Assembly: GCA_963169105.1 (NCBI GenBank)
Contig: OY720639.1
Coordinates: 55,595,848-55,659,847 of the forward strand
Length of the DNA stretch: 64,000 bases
Direction: 5' to 3'
From: Ceriagrion tenellum
Lineage: Eukaryota; Arthropoda; Insecta; Odonata; Coenagrionidae
Part shown: one piece after another, positions 52,604 to 62,945 of the stretch
Layout: every line of letters begins with the position of its first letter
How positions within the stretch are numbered: the first letter of the stretch is position 1
Made by a program: the position numbers and the translations under genes
Notes under the pieces: generated by a model
What the model was told of the DNA's origin: nothing
Database searches by the model: none
What the model saw: only the letters and a program-made list of their open reading frames with translations

Positions 52604-54452
52604 TGTCACTAGTTACCCATGGTATTTAAATGCCGGCTACAAGCGAGGTTGAAATAGTTGAAATCAGATGTTTACCCGGAACTGGGACTGAATTCACTCA
52701 CCAAGTCTTTTCAGTATAAAATATTGTATAACCACTGTCCCTAAGAATTTTAATTCTGTGAAGAAAATTATGGCGAGTGGCAGCAATTCTCACGGGCCCC
52801 AAAATCATTGGCATCTTACATAAAATTCCTGGTGCCTAAACCCCAAATTTTGCTGCACGAACCGCATCTTAGGCAACGAGATATCCGGGTCAGAGACTCC
52901 AAAAATTTGTCCCTTGTGCTATGTAGAATTGGAAACATATTCATGACTTAGTCATGTACAGTTCTTCTAATGACCAAGTTGGTACTTTTTTGAACATAAT
53001 TTGAGTCAACAAACCTAGGAATAGAACTATTGTCGCCGACAAAATAGTATTGACCTGGACTTAAAGGTGTTCCACATGAACACTGAGCATGATTGACAGG
53101 ACATATTTTGCATCATTGAAAAGAAAATGTATTTACCTTTAAAATGAAGTATATTTTGGATCGATGTCATTCGCCTGCTTAATGTAAGTCTTAAGTAAAC
53201 GAATGAAAACGCAGTAAAATCGTCCAACTTTAGGACTTGATTATCTTTTCAAAATTGTGGAACATCAATGGTTAATCAAAGAAAAGCCAAACTTATATCA
53301 CAAATATAATATTATATTCATAAAGCCGTAAACATATTTTCAACATCCGTCCGTTGACGCCTAACCGTTTTTACGTGATTAACTTAGAAATCGATTGAAG
53401 TCGACACTTTTTGTTCTAGAGAGTTGTAATTTATACCGTACCCCATTAATAACATTTTGTAAAAATAAGCGCGAGCAATTTTTCTTTAAGCCATGAAACG
53501 GGAGATATGAAGAGGACACTTCCGGTGACATCACGCTGGCAGAATAGGCACCATTTATGTGTGTGCAATAACAGGCCCGAGGTAACCCCGCGATTGGAAC
53601 GCGTCAAAATAGTGTCAAATGATTAGCTGATAAGAAAGTCAAATAATAAGCCACTAATTTTTGACCCCGCTGCTGACGACAGCCAATCAACGTTGCGTTC
53701 CTATTGAGGGAGTTTCAACGTGAGGCCGTCTTCATTATATGAGCTAATTAGTATCAAACGTGGGAGGAATTTATCGCTAAGTGGGTTCGCCACCTTCTCC
53801 TGGTATCTTATAAACTTGAATTTTTTTATAATTAGTTTCTCCTCCATTAATACCTGAAACAGCTAATTAAGCATATTAAAGAAAGGATGAATGAAAGGAA
53901 TTTCTACGTATAATAGGATAGCGTGTGATTGGATGTGAACAGCGTCTCGGGTATTTGAAACATTGTCCCAGGGCGTTTAAGTCAGGAAACACGCTTGAAG
54001 AACTCGTTTTCAAATGACTGCCTCCCTTTTTTGTGTGGTCGTGGCGGCCCGAAACCTGTCTTCCTTTGTGAAGTGACGAATAAACTGAAGTCCAGGGGAG
54101 AGGAGCCCTGGGCTGGGCCTTTAAAATTTGTCGTTAAACATGTTACCAAACATTAACCCGCGTTCCAGCTTAATTTAAAACCTGAATTGGGTTAAGGGGA
54201 AACGGAAACTGGACTCTCCGGATGAAGGGCCAATGATTAGGGGAAGAAGAGCAAAGCAAGGTGACATGCATGGTAAATCGAGTATTTGTCACTAAACTAG
54301 TGGTTGCCGAGGAAATAACTAAGATCTTGAGATTGAAAAATGCTTATCAGTTGTGTTTCTGGGCGGATAATTCTTTCCGCCTGTTCTCGTGACTCTCACA
54401 AATTTTATCTACATGAATAAATCAACCAATTAAATATAGATAATAATAGGCT
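52604..54452. other. Unassigned stretch
   Basis: No gene recognised. From about 53500 to 53800 there are several TAAT-core words (AATGATTAGC, GCTAATTAGTATC). That could fit homeodomain sites but is also common by chance in AT-rich DNA. Confidence 0.35.
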
Positions 54453-54623
54453 CTTGAATATTTGGTCATTAATGTATTTAACTTACAGCCAACGTTTCGC
54501 CAAATATTTTGGCATCTTCAGGGCATTGAGCTTAGTATTGAACAGTAACAAAAGGTTTGGCGAACATAATATTTGGCGAAACGTTGAGAGTGAGTTAAGT
54601 ATATTAATAACCAAATATTCAAG
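54453..54623. mobile_element. Penelope-type fold-back with hammerhead core
   Basis: 56-bp arms at 54453-54508 and 54568-54623 match at about 49 of 56 positions, including GCCAAATATT with AACGTTTCGCC. The spacer is 59 bp. The core is intact only on the minus strand of the left arm. Confidence 0.65.
54491..54521 (-). ncRNA. Hammerhead-like ribozyme core
   Basis: On minus: CTGAAGA, one extra T, a strong stem II GCCAAA/TTTGGC with loop ATA, GAAAC, and AACGTT (self-complementary) ending in GTT. Stem I is short (GCC before, GGC after). The order and the single extra base are the same as at 29068-29102. Confidence 0.55.
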
Positions 54624-54910
54624 AATCTTGTCATTATGAATTAATCAACGCTGTTATCATCATGTCCATTACAGGAGCATAGTGTCACATTTTTTCATCC
54701 TCCACAAACTCATAACCCTTATCCCATTTGCTGTTACCGTAAATATTTCTCAGATACCAATCAATCGTTGCATTTAGCATTCTTACGGATGTAACGCAAT
54801 GGAATAAGATGAACTTATTGAAAACGATAAAAAAACTGCTCTATGAAGAACTGTGAAAATTGTATACGTGATTGCAGACGATTGTATATACTTTGCGGAA
54901 TTTAGACATT

Positions 54911-55164
54911 GTAAAAGAAAATTGACTTCGTATTTTCCACACTTTTTATTAAAATACCTTACCGGTTTCGATGTTAAAACATCTTCTTCAGAGGTAGTGT
55001 GTTAGTGTAGATGAAATGGCATTATATATATGTACGGGGAGGATATGGAGACGGGGTTAGAGGGGGAGAAAGGTCATAGGGAAGAGGAGAGAGGATTAGG
55101 TTGGTTAAACCGGTAAAGTATTTTAATAAAAAATGTGGAAAATACGAAGTCATTTTTCTTTTAC
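54911..55164. mobile_element. Penelope-type fold-back with hammerhead core
   Basis: 58-bp arms at 54911-54968 and 55107-55164 match at 55 of 58 positions (ACTTCGTATTTTCCACA and its reverse complement). A 138-bp spacer lies between them. The left side keeps a complete core on minus, while the right arm ends at ACCGGT. The inner spacer is G-rich (GGGGAGGATATGGAGACGGG). Confidence 0.7.
54960..54991 (-). ncRNA. Hammerhead-like ribozyme core, most complete in the window
   Basis: On minus: TACCT, CTGAAGA, one extra A, stem II GATGT/ACATC with loop TTTA, GAAACCGGT (ACCGGT is self-complementary), cleavage triplet GTA, then AGGTA. TACCT and AGGTA form a 5-bp stem I. All conserved hammerhead positions are met except for the one-base insertion after CUGANGA. 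ACCGGT would let two copies pair as a shared stem III. Confidence 0.65.
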
Positions 55165-56074
55165 TGTGATAAATTGATTTACGATGATATGACCTTTACC
55201 GTCGATGCGAACGTAAGGTGGCTGTTCTACTCACGAGTGTAGAATCCTTTTAATATGGCGAGTGAGGTGATGTCTCGAGATGTAGCACTACTTTCGAGGC
55301 ATCGTTCTGCTTACACAATTCCGCCGATAAAAAAATGGATGACGGAAGTGAATCATTAATGCCTATTTCATTCTCTAAAAATACCTTATTCTGGCAATCG
55401 ATGCCATTTTATGAGACTTTTTTTTACGTACAACGGCATTCGTGGCATTGCAAATTTTGCGTAAATTGTGTGTGTGTGAATTTTTTATGCGTATTAAGCC
55501 CGAGAATTATTTTATTTATTTTGATTCATCTCGCGAAGGGTCGCAGGTTGCTCCTTCAATACACCTCTATCAAAAGAGAAATCAACCCTTCCAGGTAAAA
55601 AATATACATTCACGTCTGCTTGTACGTTGGGAATTACCAAACTTGTCGTAACATAAACGATGCGAATTATATTGAAAGGTTTTGGTCTCCGTCAAACCGT
55701 CCGTTATGACATGGGTTTACGGCCCGGAGTTAAAAATTTAAGAAAAACGTATTCTCTAACTTTTTTAAATTCTAAACGCGGCATAATACTCTGATATTTA
55801 TGAGCGACTATGATAATAATATGAAACGTAATATTTCGAATAAGGGAGAAAATCTGTACTCATGCCATTGAATTATTTTGAAATCTAAATGTCAATTTCT
55901 ATAGGACTACGTATTGAAACTGTATGAATGGTGACGAAACCACAATTTAATTTTTTCGCTTTTTTCTATATATATTTCTAACAAGTATACGCATGCAAAA
56001 TTTCACGCAAATCTGTACGTTATTAAATTTAAAGTTATAAAAAAGAATTACCTTAACTTCTGATGTATCTTGGG
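55165..56074. other. Unassigned AT-rich stretch
   Basis: Nothing recognised. Confidence 0.4.
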
Positions 56075-56695
56075 GATTAGACATTAAAAACATATGCGGT
56101 ACAATATTACTGAAACTAGGTTTTGTTAAGCTTATAGTAGGAAGGTCCTCGGATGGAAAAGTGAGAGAGAGATGCTACTTCGCTCTGGTTGTGCCACACC
56201 TCGAATACGCCGCGAGTATTTGGGACCCTGGTCATGAAGATTTAACCAAAAAATTAATTAAATGCTAAGAAATGCAGCGCGCTTCGTTAAAAACTGCCAC
56301 CAGCGTGCATGTAGTGTCTCACTTCTTTTAGAGGGATTAAAGGGGGGAGCCCTTATAGGCTCGGAGGCTACACGCTAGGCTTAGGTTACTTGAGAAATTC
56401 AGAACTGATATTTTTCAGAGCGACAAAGATTATTATCATTACTTCTCACTACATCTCTAAGTCTGACAGATGCGATATAATAAGAGAGATACACTGCCGA
56501 ACATATAGGTACAAAAACTCGTTCTTTCCGCGCACAATAAGTGACTACAATAAAAACTGAGCTCCACTAAATACACTCCTGTAATACATGTCACCATTTC
56601 ACCTCTCAAAAACTTACATCTTTACACGGATGGTGACCTAACACCTCCTGCCACACGCCCATGCGGCGGCTACCAGGGTATTATGTTGATGTACT
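56075..56695 (+). pseudogene. CR1-like LINE (family B), longest 3' fragment
   Basis: The plus strand encodes GFVKLIVGRSSDGKVRERCY, FALVVPHLEYAASIWDPGHE, DLTKKLIK, an EMQRA block after a stop, RRLHARLRLLEKFRTDIFQS, then RYNKRDTLPNI and a YKNSFFPRTISDYNKN-like end across frames. The 3' UTR ends with GGCGGCTACCAGGGTATTAT and GTTGATGTA. No polymerase core. Multiple stops. Confidence 0.85.
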
Positions 56696-56734
56696 TAAAT
56701 AAAAGACGCCCAAACCATCTTGACGGTTAGAGCC

Positions 56735-56810
56735 CGCTCGGTTGGGATGAACCCCCTGCCCCACACCCTTGAAGTGGCTCTTAGGATATCTCGTGTATAT
56801 GGTTGCAGAT
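56735..56810 (+). repeat. Orphan CR1-like 3' tail
   Basis: CCCCCTGCCCCACACCCTTG, AAGTGGCTCTTAGGATATCT and GGTTGCAGATG resemble the family C/B terminal sequence, diverged. Confidence 0.4.
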
Positions 56811-57316
56811 GCTTAAGCAATGCACAAACGTGAGTCGACCTTAGTTTCCTTCCTCGACTCGTTTTCCTTTTCTCAACTCTCACGATTACAAGTCGAGAGA
56901 CGCGAGGTAAAAGCTCACGAGTCTGGAGAGGGGCAAACAGACTTCTTGATTGCTTTTGAGACGTTTACGACATCAAAGGCCACTGTGTTGGTCCTCTTGT
57001 TTCCTCATCTTCCCCCGTTGAAGTTCAAAGGGTCTACTCGCTAAATCTTTAACCTCTCTTAAACATCTTTAGGAAAATTTTGGCCAAGGACCTCCCACTA
57101 GTTGGGTTTGAATCATGCGTTTATAGTCCTGAACCACCAGTATCCTCAAAAGTCAAACTGCTAGTATTTATCTGTTAATTACTCATTAATTGCAGCAACA
57201 GTAATAACGAGGAAATCGGTATCCACTCTGTGATACTTTTCTGCGCCAATCTGTTTATGACTGAGATATGGCCTCATGGAAATCACAATTGACAGACCGG
57301 TAGACATTAATTCATC
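56811..57316. other. Unassigned stretch
   Basis: A 74-codon plus frame (56820-57044) has no motif. Nothing else is seen. Confidence 0.4.
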
Positions 57317-57397
57317 ACTGGTTGTTCAATCCTATGATTGGTTGACTGCAGCCCGCTACCCTTCTCTATCTAATGCTAGCTCTATTACCTCCTGGTA

Positions 57398-58723
57398 CGA
57401 GGTCTGTTCAAAAAGTTCCCTAACTTTTTTAATAGCCCGCCTCCAGGTGGTTATTTTTTAATCCACATGGAGGCATTGTGTCCGCAAAAACTTCCCAAAC
57501 AATCGCTTTTAACCACTTTTTTTGATATATTGTTTTGTTGCTTAATTAGCACCGTTTATGTGAATGAGTATTCGTGGAGTACGGCGAAAAATCGGATCCG
57601 CGGAAATGAGCTCTTTGAAGGAGCAGCGTTGTTTCTATGAAATTCTGCGTGAAACTCTGCAAATCCTTTACGAAAACTTTTAAGATGATTACCAAGGCTT
57701 TTGGTGAGGATACTATGAAACGTACAGCGTGTTATGAGTGGTTTACCCGGTTCGAAAAGAGGTGGAAATCAGTGGAAGACGACGAGCGTTCCGGGAGACC
57801 ATCAACGTCGACTGATCGAGAAAGTGAACGATCTTGTTCGAGGAAATCGACGTTTGACTGTCAGGGAACTTGCAGAAGAGTGTGGAATCTCGATTGGTTC
57901 GTGCTATGAAATCCTAACTGAAAAATTGAGGATGCATCGAGTCGCCGCCAAATTCGTCCCTCGCCTGATGATAGCAGACCAGAAAGAACATCGATTTCAA
58001 GTCTGTCAGAAACTTGTTGATCGAGCTGAAGAGGATGAAACCTTTCTCTCCAGGATCATGACAGATGATGAGTCATGGGTTTATAGATATGACATAAAAT
58101 AAAAGTGCAATCTTCACAATTGGTTTGTGAAACAACGCCCCTCGCCCCAAAAAAGCTCGACAAGTTCGCTGGAATGTCAAGGTGATGTTGACTGTTTTTT
58201 TATGCAAAGGAGGTTGTGCATCACGAATACCTACCTACAGGCCTGACAGTGAACACGAAATACTACCTGGGGGGTATGACACGCCTAATAGAGGGAATCG
58301 GGCGAAAACGGCCCAAAATTTGGAGTAGCGGCGAGTGATTTTTTTCACCACGACAACGCGCCGGCTCATTTGTCTCTCGGAACTCGTGAGTTTTTAGCCA
58401 AAAACAAGGCCACTGTCCTTCCCTACCCATCCTGCTTACTAGATCTGGCTCCGTGTGACTTTTTCCTGTTCCCAAAATAAAGAACCTCGGTCAAAGGAAA
58501 GAGATTTACCGCTATTTCAGAGATATAGAAAAATTCGGCAGAGGGGCGTATGGGCATTCCGGAAGAAGCGTTCCGGGACTATTTCAAAAAGTGGAAATAC
58601 CGTTGGGATATGTGTATACGTTGGGAATAAGACTACTTTGAAGGGGATCCTGACCAATAATTTGTTAGTGAGGTATTTTTTTTAATAATAAATAAAGTTC
58701 GGGAACTTGTTGAACAGACCTCG
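57398..58723 (+). mobile_element. Mariner transposon, 1,326 bp, complete ends
   Basis: It is bounded by TA at 57396-57397 and 58724-58725. The left terminus CGAGGTCTGTTCAAAAAGTT, CCCTAAC is matched by the inverted right terminus CGAGGTCTGTTCAACAAGTT, CCCGAAC. Length, TA duplication and ~27-bp termini fit the mariner family. It contains one broken transposase gene and is nested in a family A LINE. Confidence 0.95.
57606..58660 (+). pseudogene. Mariner transposase (DD34D), frame-broken
   Basis: This once encoded the cut-and-paste transposase of its element. ATG at 57606 begins MSSLKEQRCF. A frame change then leads to KFCVKLCKSF, an FEKRWKSVEDDERSGRPSTS helix-turn-helix region, and another change to NDLVRGNRRLTVRELAEECG, ISIGSCYEILTEKLRMHRVA, AAKFVPRL. 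The first catalytic Asp lies in TDDESW (58067-58069). A stop follows at 58100-58102 and further frame changes to about 58200 (HHEYLPTG is recovered). HHDNAPAH (Asp at 58352-58354) and LLDLAPCDFF (Asp at 58457-58459) have 34 residues between the aspartates, the mariner D,D34D spacing. The C terminus FKKWKYRWDMCI and DYFEGDPDQ ends at 58660 with one more internal stop. About 350 codons in all, normal for the family. It cannot be translated whole. Confidence 0.93.
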
Positions 58724-58830
58724 TATCTCTTCCTATTTACATTCCTCTTTATTTGGTCAATGAACTTATTCCTGGGCCTTTCTCTGAGGACTTAGCCCTC
58801 TATTTTTGCTTCAGTTATGTTCTTCAAATA

Positions 58831-59584
58831 TTAGGAGTGATGACCTGTATTTCTTCTTTTTCTCCTGGATTGAAAAAGAAATCGTTGTTGCCAGACGTCC
58901 CATGGATAGCTTCAATCTCAAGGATGAATAATTTTATGATAACTTAAATAGATAAGTTATGAATGTTAAGCAAATGCGAAATTACCAACCTTAAGAATAT
59001 ACAAAGTATTTTGGTATTTCTCAATACATCTGTTTCTTTTGGATAAATATGAGCGAAACTCAATATTTCACCTCGTTCATCATTGACAAGGCAGGCTGAC
59101 GTGAAAACCGTGAAAGTGGAGGAATTTGAAGTCGTGCAGTTAAATCCTGGAATTAAGAATCATTAGGGAAGAAATTCTGTTCTGTAAATCGGTCATTGAG
59201 AAGGAAGTAGGTTGAATTGATGGAGATTACCCTGTAGGCAGGAGGGAAAAAATGTGCTGACCTTGGTAATTAAATGCGCGAATATTATGCGGTGAACCAT
59301 AGCTAATTTTTATTTCATTCGGAATAAATGTCCATCATGTTTTCTTTAATTAATATGTAACGCCCTTGTTAACTCTAGACTAAGCAACAGTGCACTCTGC
59401 TTGGGTGGAGATTATCAAAACTCTTTTAGATCCACCGTTTTTCTACCAAAGAAGAATTGTTATAGTAATCTTAAAAAAGAGTCGCTTTCCTCTATTTTAC
59501 TGCCTTGGGTTGCTTCCCTTAAGAAATATATTTATTTTTAAAGATTTACGTCGTTTTTACGTAAGAAGTGGTAATCTCTCTCTC
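58831..59584. other. Unassigned stretch
   Basis: No gene recognised. The minus LINE homology fades out by about 58830. Confidence 0.4.
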
Positions 59585-61700
59585 TCAGTCATTGGCCTCG
59601 AATCGAGCGTTCAGACCCATATGGACTAAGTTTATGTTTTTCAGACTATCTGGCGCCACTTTCTTGACACAATCTTGGGCCGCGTTGACTGCTTCACTCA
59701 GATTTAGATTAGTGAGTGTCTTTCAGTCTTGAAGGTGGCCGACCTCGTTGTCTTTTGCCCTGGATCTTGCCTTGGAGCACTATATTCTCTAGGCCATTAC
59801 GCCTTACAACGTGGCCGAAGAATTTGAGGGAGTTACGATTTATTGTTGGCAGCAGTCTGTCTCCGTCCACAATTTTCAGCTGGGCGAGAATGGACACGTT
59901 TGTTCTTCGTTCCGTCCATGATATTCGAAGCATTCTTCGGAAGCAATCGAGCTCGAAAGCCTCAATCTTCTTACGTATGGCTCCGATCCATAGGTCATAA
60001 TGGGGAATTTCGATTCCTCTGTTCTTCCATTTTTTTTTCAGCTTTCCGACTGAGGTTTTGGCCATCGCTATTCTCCGCTTGACTTCTTTTTCACTGTCAT
60101 ACATGTTTCACAAAGTGCGTCCAGGTAAACGACTTCTTCCTTTATCGGTATGTCTTGAATGAGATTAAGTCGACAGTTCGGATCTCTGCTTATCACCATA
60201 AGTTGACATTTTTGCTGATTGAGCTGCAGGCCTCCCTCTGTGCTGGATGTCTCAATACGCTGTAGCGGAGTGGCCAAGTTTTGTTCTTCGTTGCTGAGTG
60301 GAGCTGTGTCATCTGCATATCTCATATTTGTAATCCTTCTGCCACCGATATTTATGCCCCCTTCAAAGTCATCTAAGGCATTGAGACTGACCCATTCGCC
60401 GATGATGTTGAACATTATGGGTGATATTACACAACCTTGTCGAACGCCTTTCCCCGTACGAAATTTTTCCGACAGAACGTTATCGACATGTACATATGCG
60501 CTGTTGTGCATGAAGAGGGAGCAAATTAGATGTATTAGATGTCCAGGAACCCCCGCGGCTTGTAATGCACGCTATAAATATGTCCAGTTCACCATGCCAA
60601 ACGCTTTTGCATAATCTAGGAAGCAGATGTTGGTCGTTACATTGTATTCGTATGACTTCTCGTTTATTTGTCGAGCGACCATAATTTGTTCTTGTGTGCC
60701 TTTGCCTGGTATGAAGCCCGTTTGCTCTTCCGGTATTTCAGGGTGTAGAAAGTGCTTCAGGCGTCCATGTATCTTATAAAGCAAAATTTTACTGGTATGT
60801 GGTATTAGGGCTAACGTCCTGTAGCTAGAACATAAAGTTCTGTCTCCCGTCTTGTGTAGCGGTATGTACATTGATGCCGCCCATTCTTCTGGCCAAGCAC
60901 CGGTTGACCATATTTTGTTGCACAGCGCATGAAGAAGACGTACCCAGCTTTCATCTGGATCTTGTAACATTTCAGCCACTATTCCATCAAGCCCGGGTGC
61001 TTTCTATTGTTTTAGCTTATTTATGGCATTCCGCACTTCTTCTGGTAAAATGTTAGGATCAGGCGTTGTACTAGTAGTAACTTAAATGTCGATTTCAGTG
61101 TCTGTATCCTTCATCAGTTCATAGCAGTACTCCCGCTATCTCCTTATGACCTCGTGCGTGTCTATTAGTAGCATCCATTTTTCCCCTTTATTGCCAAGTG
61201 TCTCAGCTGGAACGTCTTAGTGATCTCATTAACCTTCTTGAAGAGTTCGCGTGGATGATTTCGGGTGGAGTTTCCTTCGAGCTCCGCGCACAATCGGTTT
61301 AGGTGTTCATTCTTGTGCTTCGCAGTTTTCGTTGCACTGTTCTATTCAGCTGTTGATAGTAAAGCCGATTCTTCTCTGTGTTTGATTGTCTGGACTTGAG
61401 AATTCTACGTTCTTCTATCTTGGTCCACGTGTCCGCACCAATCCATTTTTTCCATAGTCCTTGTGGTCGACTACATTCGTCTGCTGAGTCTTGAAGCGCT
61501 TTCTTTAGCTTTTCCCACGTTTCATTCGCTGTGTCTGATGAAAGATGTTGGTTGAGTATGTTCTCCACTCTTTTGTTGGCTTTTTCACTGTATATTGGAT
61601 CATTGCTGAGGTGTCATCTTTTCTTCACGATTTTCCTCTTGGGAGTGCTATGAAGCTTTAGGCACGCCTCTAAGACAAGCGCATTAAGTGGTAATACTGG
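59585..61700 (-). pseudogene. RTE-clade LINE, RT and C-terminal domain, 5' truncated
   Basis: This is the best-preserved retrotransposon here. On minus, in order: a linker domain with DTANETWEKLKKALQDSADE and WIGADTWTKIEERRILKSRQ (61299-61568). Then the RT with GAWPEEWAASMYIPLHKTGD, SYRTLALIPHTSKILLYKI, EEQTGFIPGKGTQEQIMVAR and CFLDYAKAFGMVNW (60572-60979). Then GVRQGCVISPIMFNI and the catalytic MRYADDTAPL (60068-60511, YADD at 60308-60319). The C-terminal domain has EVKRRIAMAKTSVGKLKKKW, KKIEAFELDCFRRMLRISWT, LKFFGHVVRRNGLENIVLQG and KIQGKRQRGRPPSR (59709-60104). The final LSEAVNAAQDCVKKVAPDSL, GLNARFEAND ends at 59585. Frame changes occur near 60570, 60090 and 59715, plus stops between 60980 and 61300. 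The endonuclease is missing, as is usual after 5'-truncated insertion. It differs from family A in sequence. Confidence 0.92.
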
Positions 61701-62594
61701 GTCATTATTATACAATCCTTCTCCCTACACCCTCCGTAAAGTACGTTTTTCCTTACCCAATCCGAACCTGACGTTATTCTACGATTTGTCTTCTACATAG
61801 TACTTAAATTTGTAATTTATGATCTGTATCGTGTTCTGATAAACAAAATCCTACACACAACAATGAGAAATATACGATATTGGTTGTTCACTAAAGAAAG
61901 TGTAGAGAACGTTTTCATATAACTGTAATATGTACTAATAATACTAACTAATAATATACATGTACGGTAATTTCAAAATGCTGTATTTCCTTTATATGCG
62001 TGCATAACCCATTCTGTAAACGATAGTAGACTAAATGCAGGTTTACCTTCATGGCTACCTAAAGTTACTTCCCGATTTAGCCAAAGATACTATGTTGTAA
62101 GCATTTTTTGTTGGCGTAATAAAAAAATATAAATGAGGATTGATATGGCCACACTCTTGTGGTCTTCTTTAGCAAAAAATGTCAAGAAAATGAGCGTGTA
62201 TTCATAGGTATTTCGAGAATCGTAGGCTGCGGAGAAATGGCGACGCAAGTCATAGCACGCTTACAAGTCGGCAACATTTCTTGCGGCTCAGACTACGAAC
62301 TAGAGAAGAGAATACGATTCCTTCAGCATCGTCCACGCCTTGGTCTTCTACTCCTTCGTGTGTAAGCTTCTACTTTCACGTTCCTCATGATTGCCTTCTT
62401 TTATTTCATTCTTAGTCTTCCTCGATAACTTTTCCAATTCGTTCCTCCTTCCAGTGCTCATCTCAAGAGTCCGTGTCTCAGAATATTTCCAATAAGCTTT
62501 TCCTCCTCTTTTTCGAAGAGTTTTCATGGAGCATCTTCCCTCCTCAATCGTTAGTAGGACTTCTTGATTTGTTATTTCCTCGATTCATTTGATA
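61701..62594. other. Unassigned stretch
   Basis: The first ~150 bases may be older coding sequence of the RTE element (a minus LPLNALVLEACLKLHSTPKR stretch is open). Beyond that nothing is recognised. Confidence 0.35.
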
Positions 62595-62945
62595 ATATAA
62601 ATCCACATACTACCCTGCGAGCCGTGCATGAGCGTGTGGCAGGGGATTGCGACATCGGCCTTGTAAAGGATAAGGAGTTAGGAAGTAAAATGGTGGCGTG
62701 TATTATGGGTGATTTCGAGTGGAGTTCAGTTTTTATTATGGACTCTTCATGTGGGTGGAAAGAACGAATGTAAGTACCTATCTGTTCGGGTGTTTATCTC
62801 CGTTAAATTATAGCTTCTGTCGGACCTAGAAATGTAGCATAGCGTCGAAGTGATATTCTCTGTGTCGCTCTGAAACAAACCTACTCTGAATTTCTCAAGA
62901 GCATTAAGCCTAGTGTGTGGCCTACGTGTCTCAATAACATTAGAA
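62595..62945 (-). pseudogene. CR1-like LINE (family B), ORF end and 3' UTR
   Basis: On minus: METRRPHTRLNALEKFRVGL-like residues (seen as ETRRPHTRLNALEKFRVGLF), QSDTENITSTL, CYISRSDRSYN, then a TDRYLHSFFPPT end. The 3' UTR runs leftwards to the inverted tail AAATCCACATACTACCCTGC at about 62598. Several frame changes. Colinear with 46484-46880. Confidence 0.8.

Larger units (their letters stand above)
57317..58830 (-). pseudogene. RTE-like LINE (family A) 3' end, split by a mariner
   Basis: The left part 57317-57397 (GGTTGACTGCAGCCCGCTAC, TATCTAATGCTAGCTC, CCTCCTGG) and the right part from 58724 (TCTCTTCCTATTTACATTCC, TTTATTTGGTCAATGAAC) are continuous in the copies at 6195 and 13898. The mariner element sits at the TA between CCTGG and TCTCTTCC. 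The LINE portion itself is a short, frame-broken 3' fragment. Confidence 0.8.

Noticed and set aside
53500..53800. Cluster of homeodomain-type TAAT words suggesting an enhancer
   Set aside because: TAAT is frequent by chance in AT-rich DNA, and I have no conservation data.
59716..60614. Plus-strand open frames of 79-131 codons
   Set aside because: They are antisense shadows of the minus-strand RTE reverse transcriptase.
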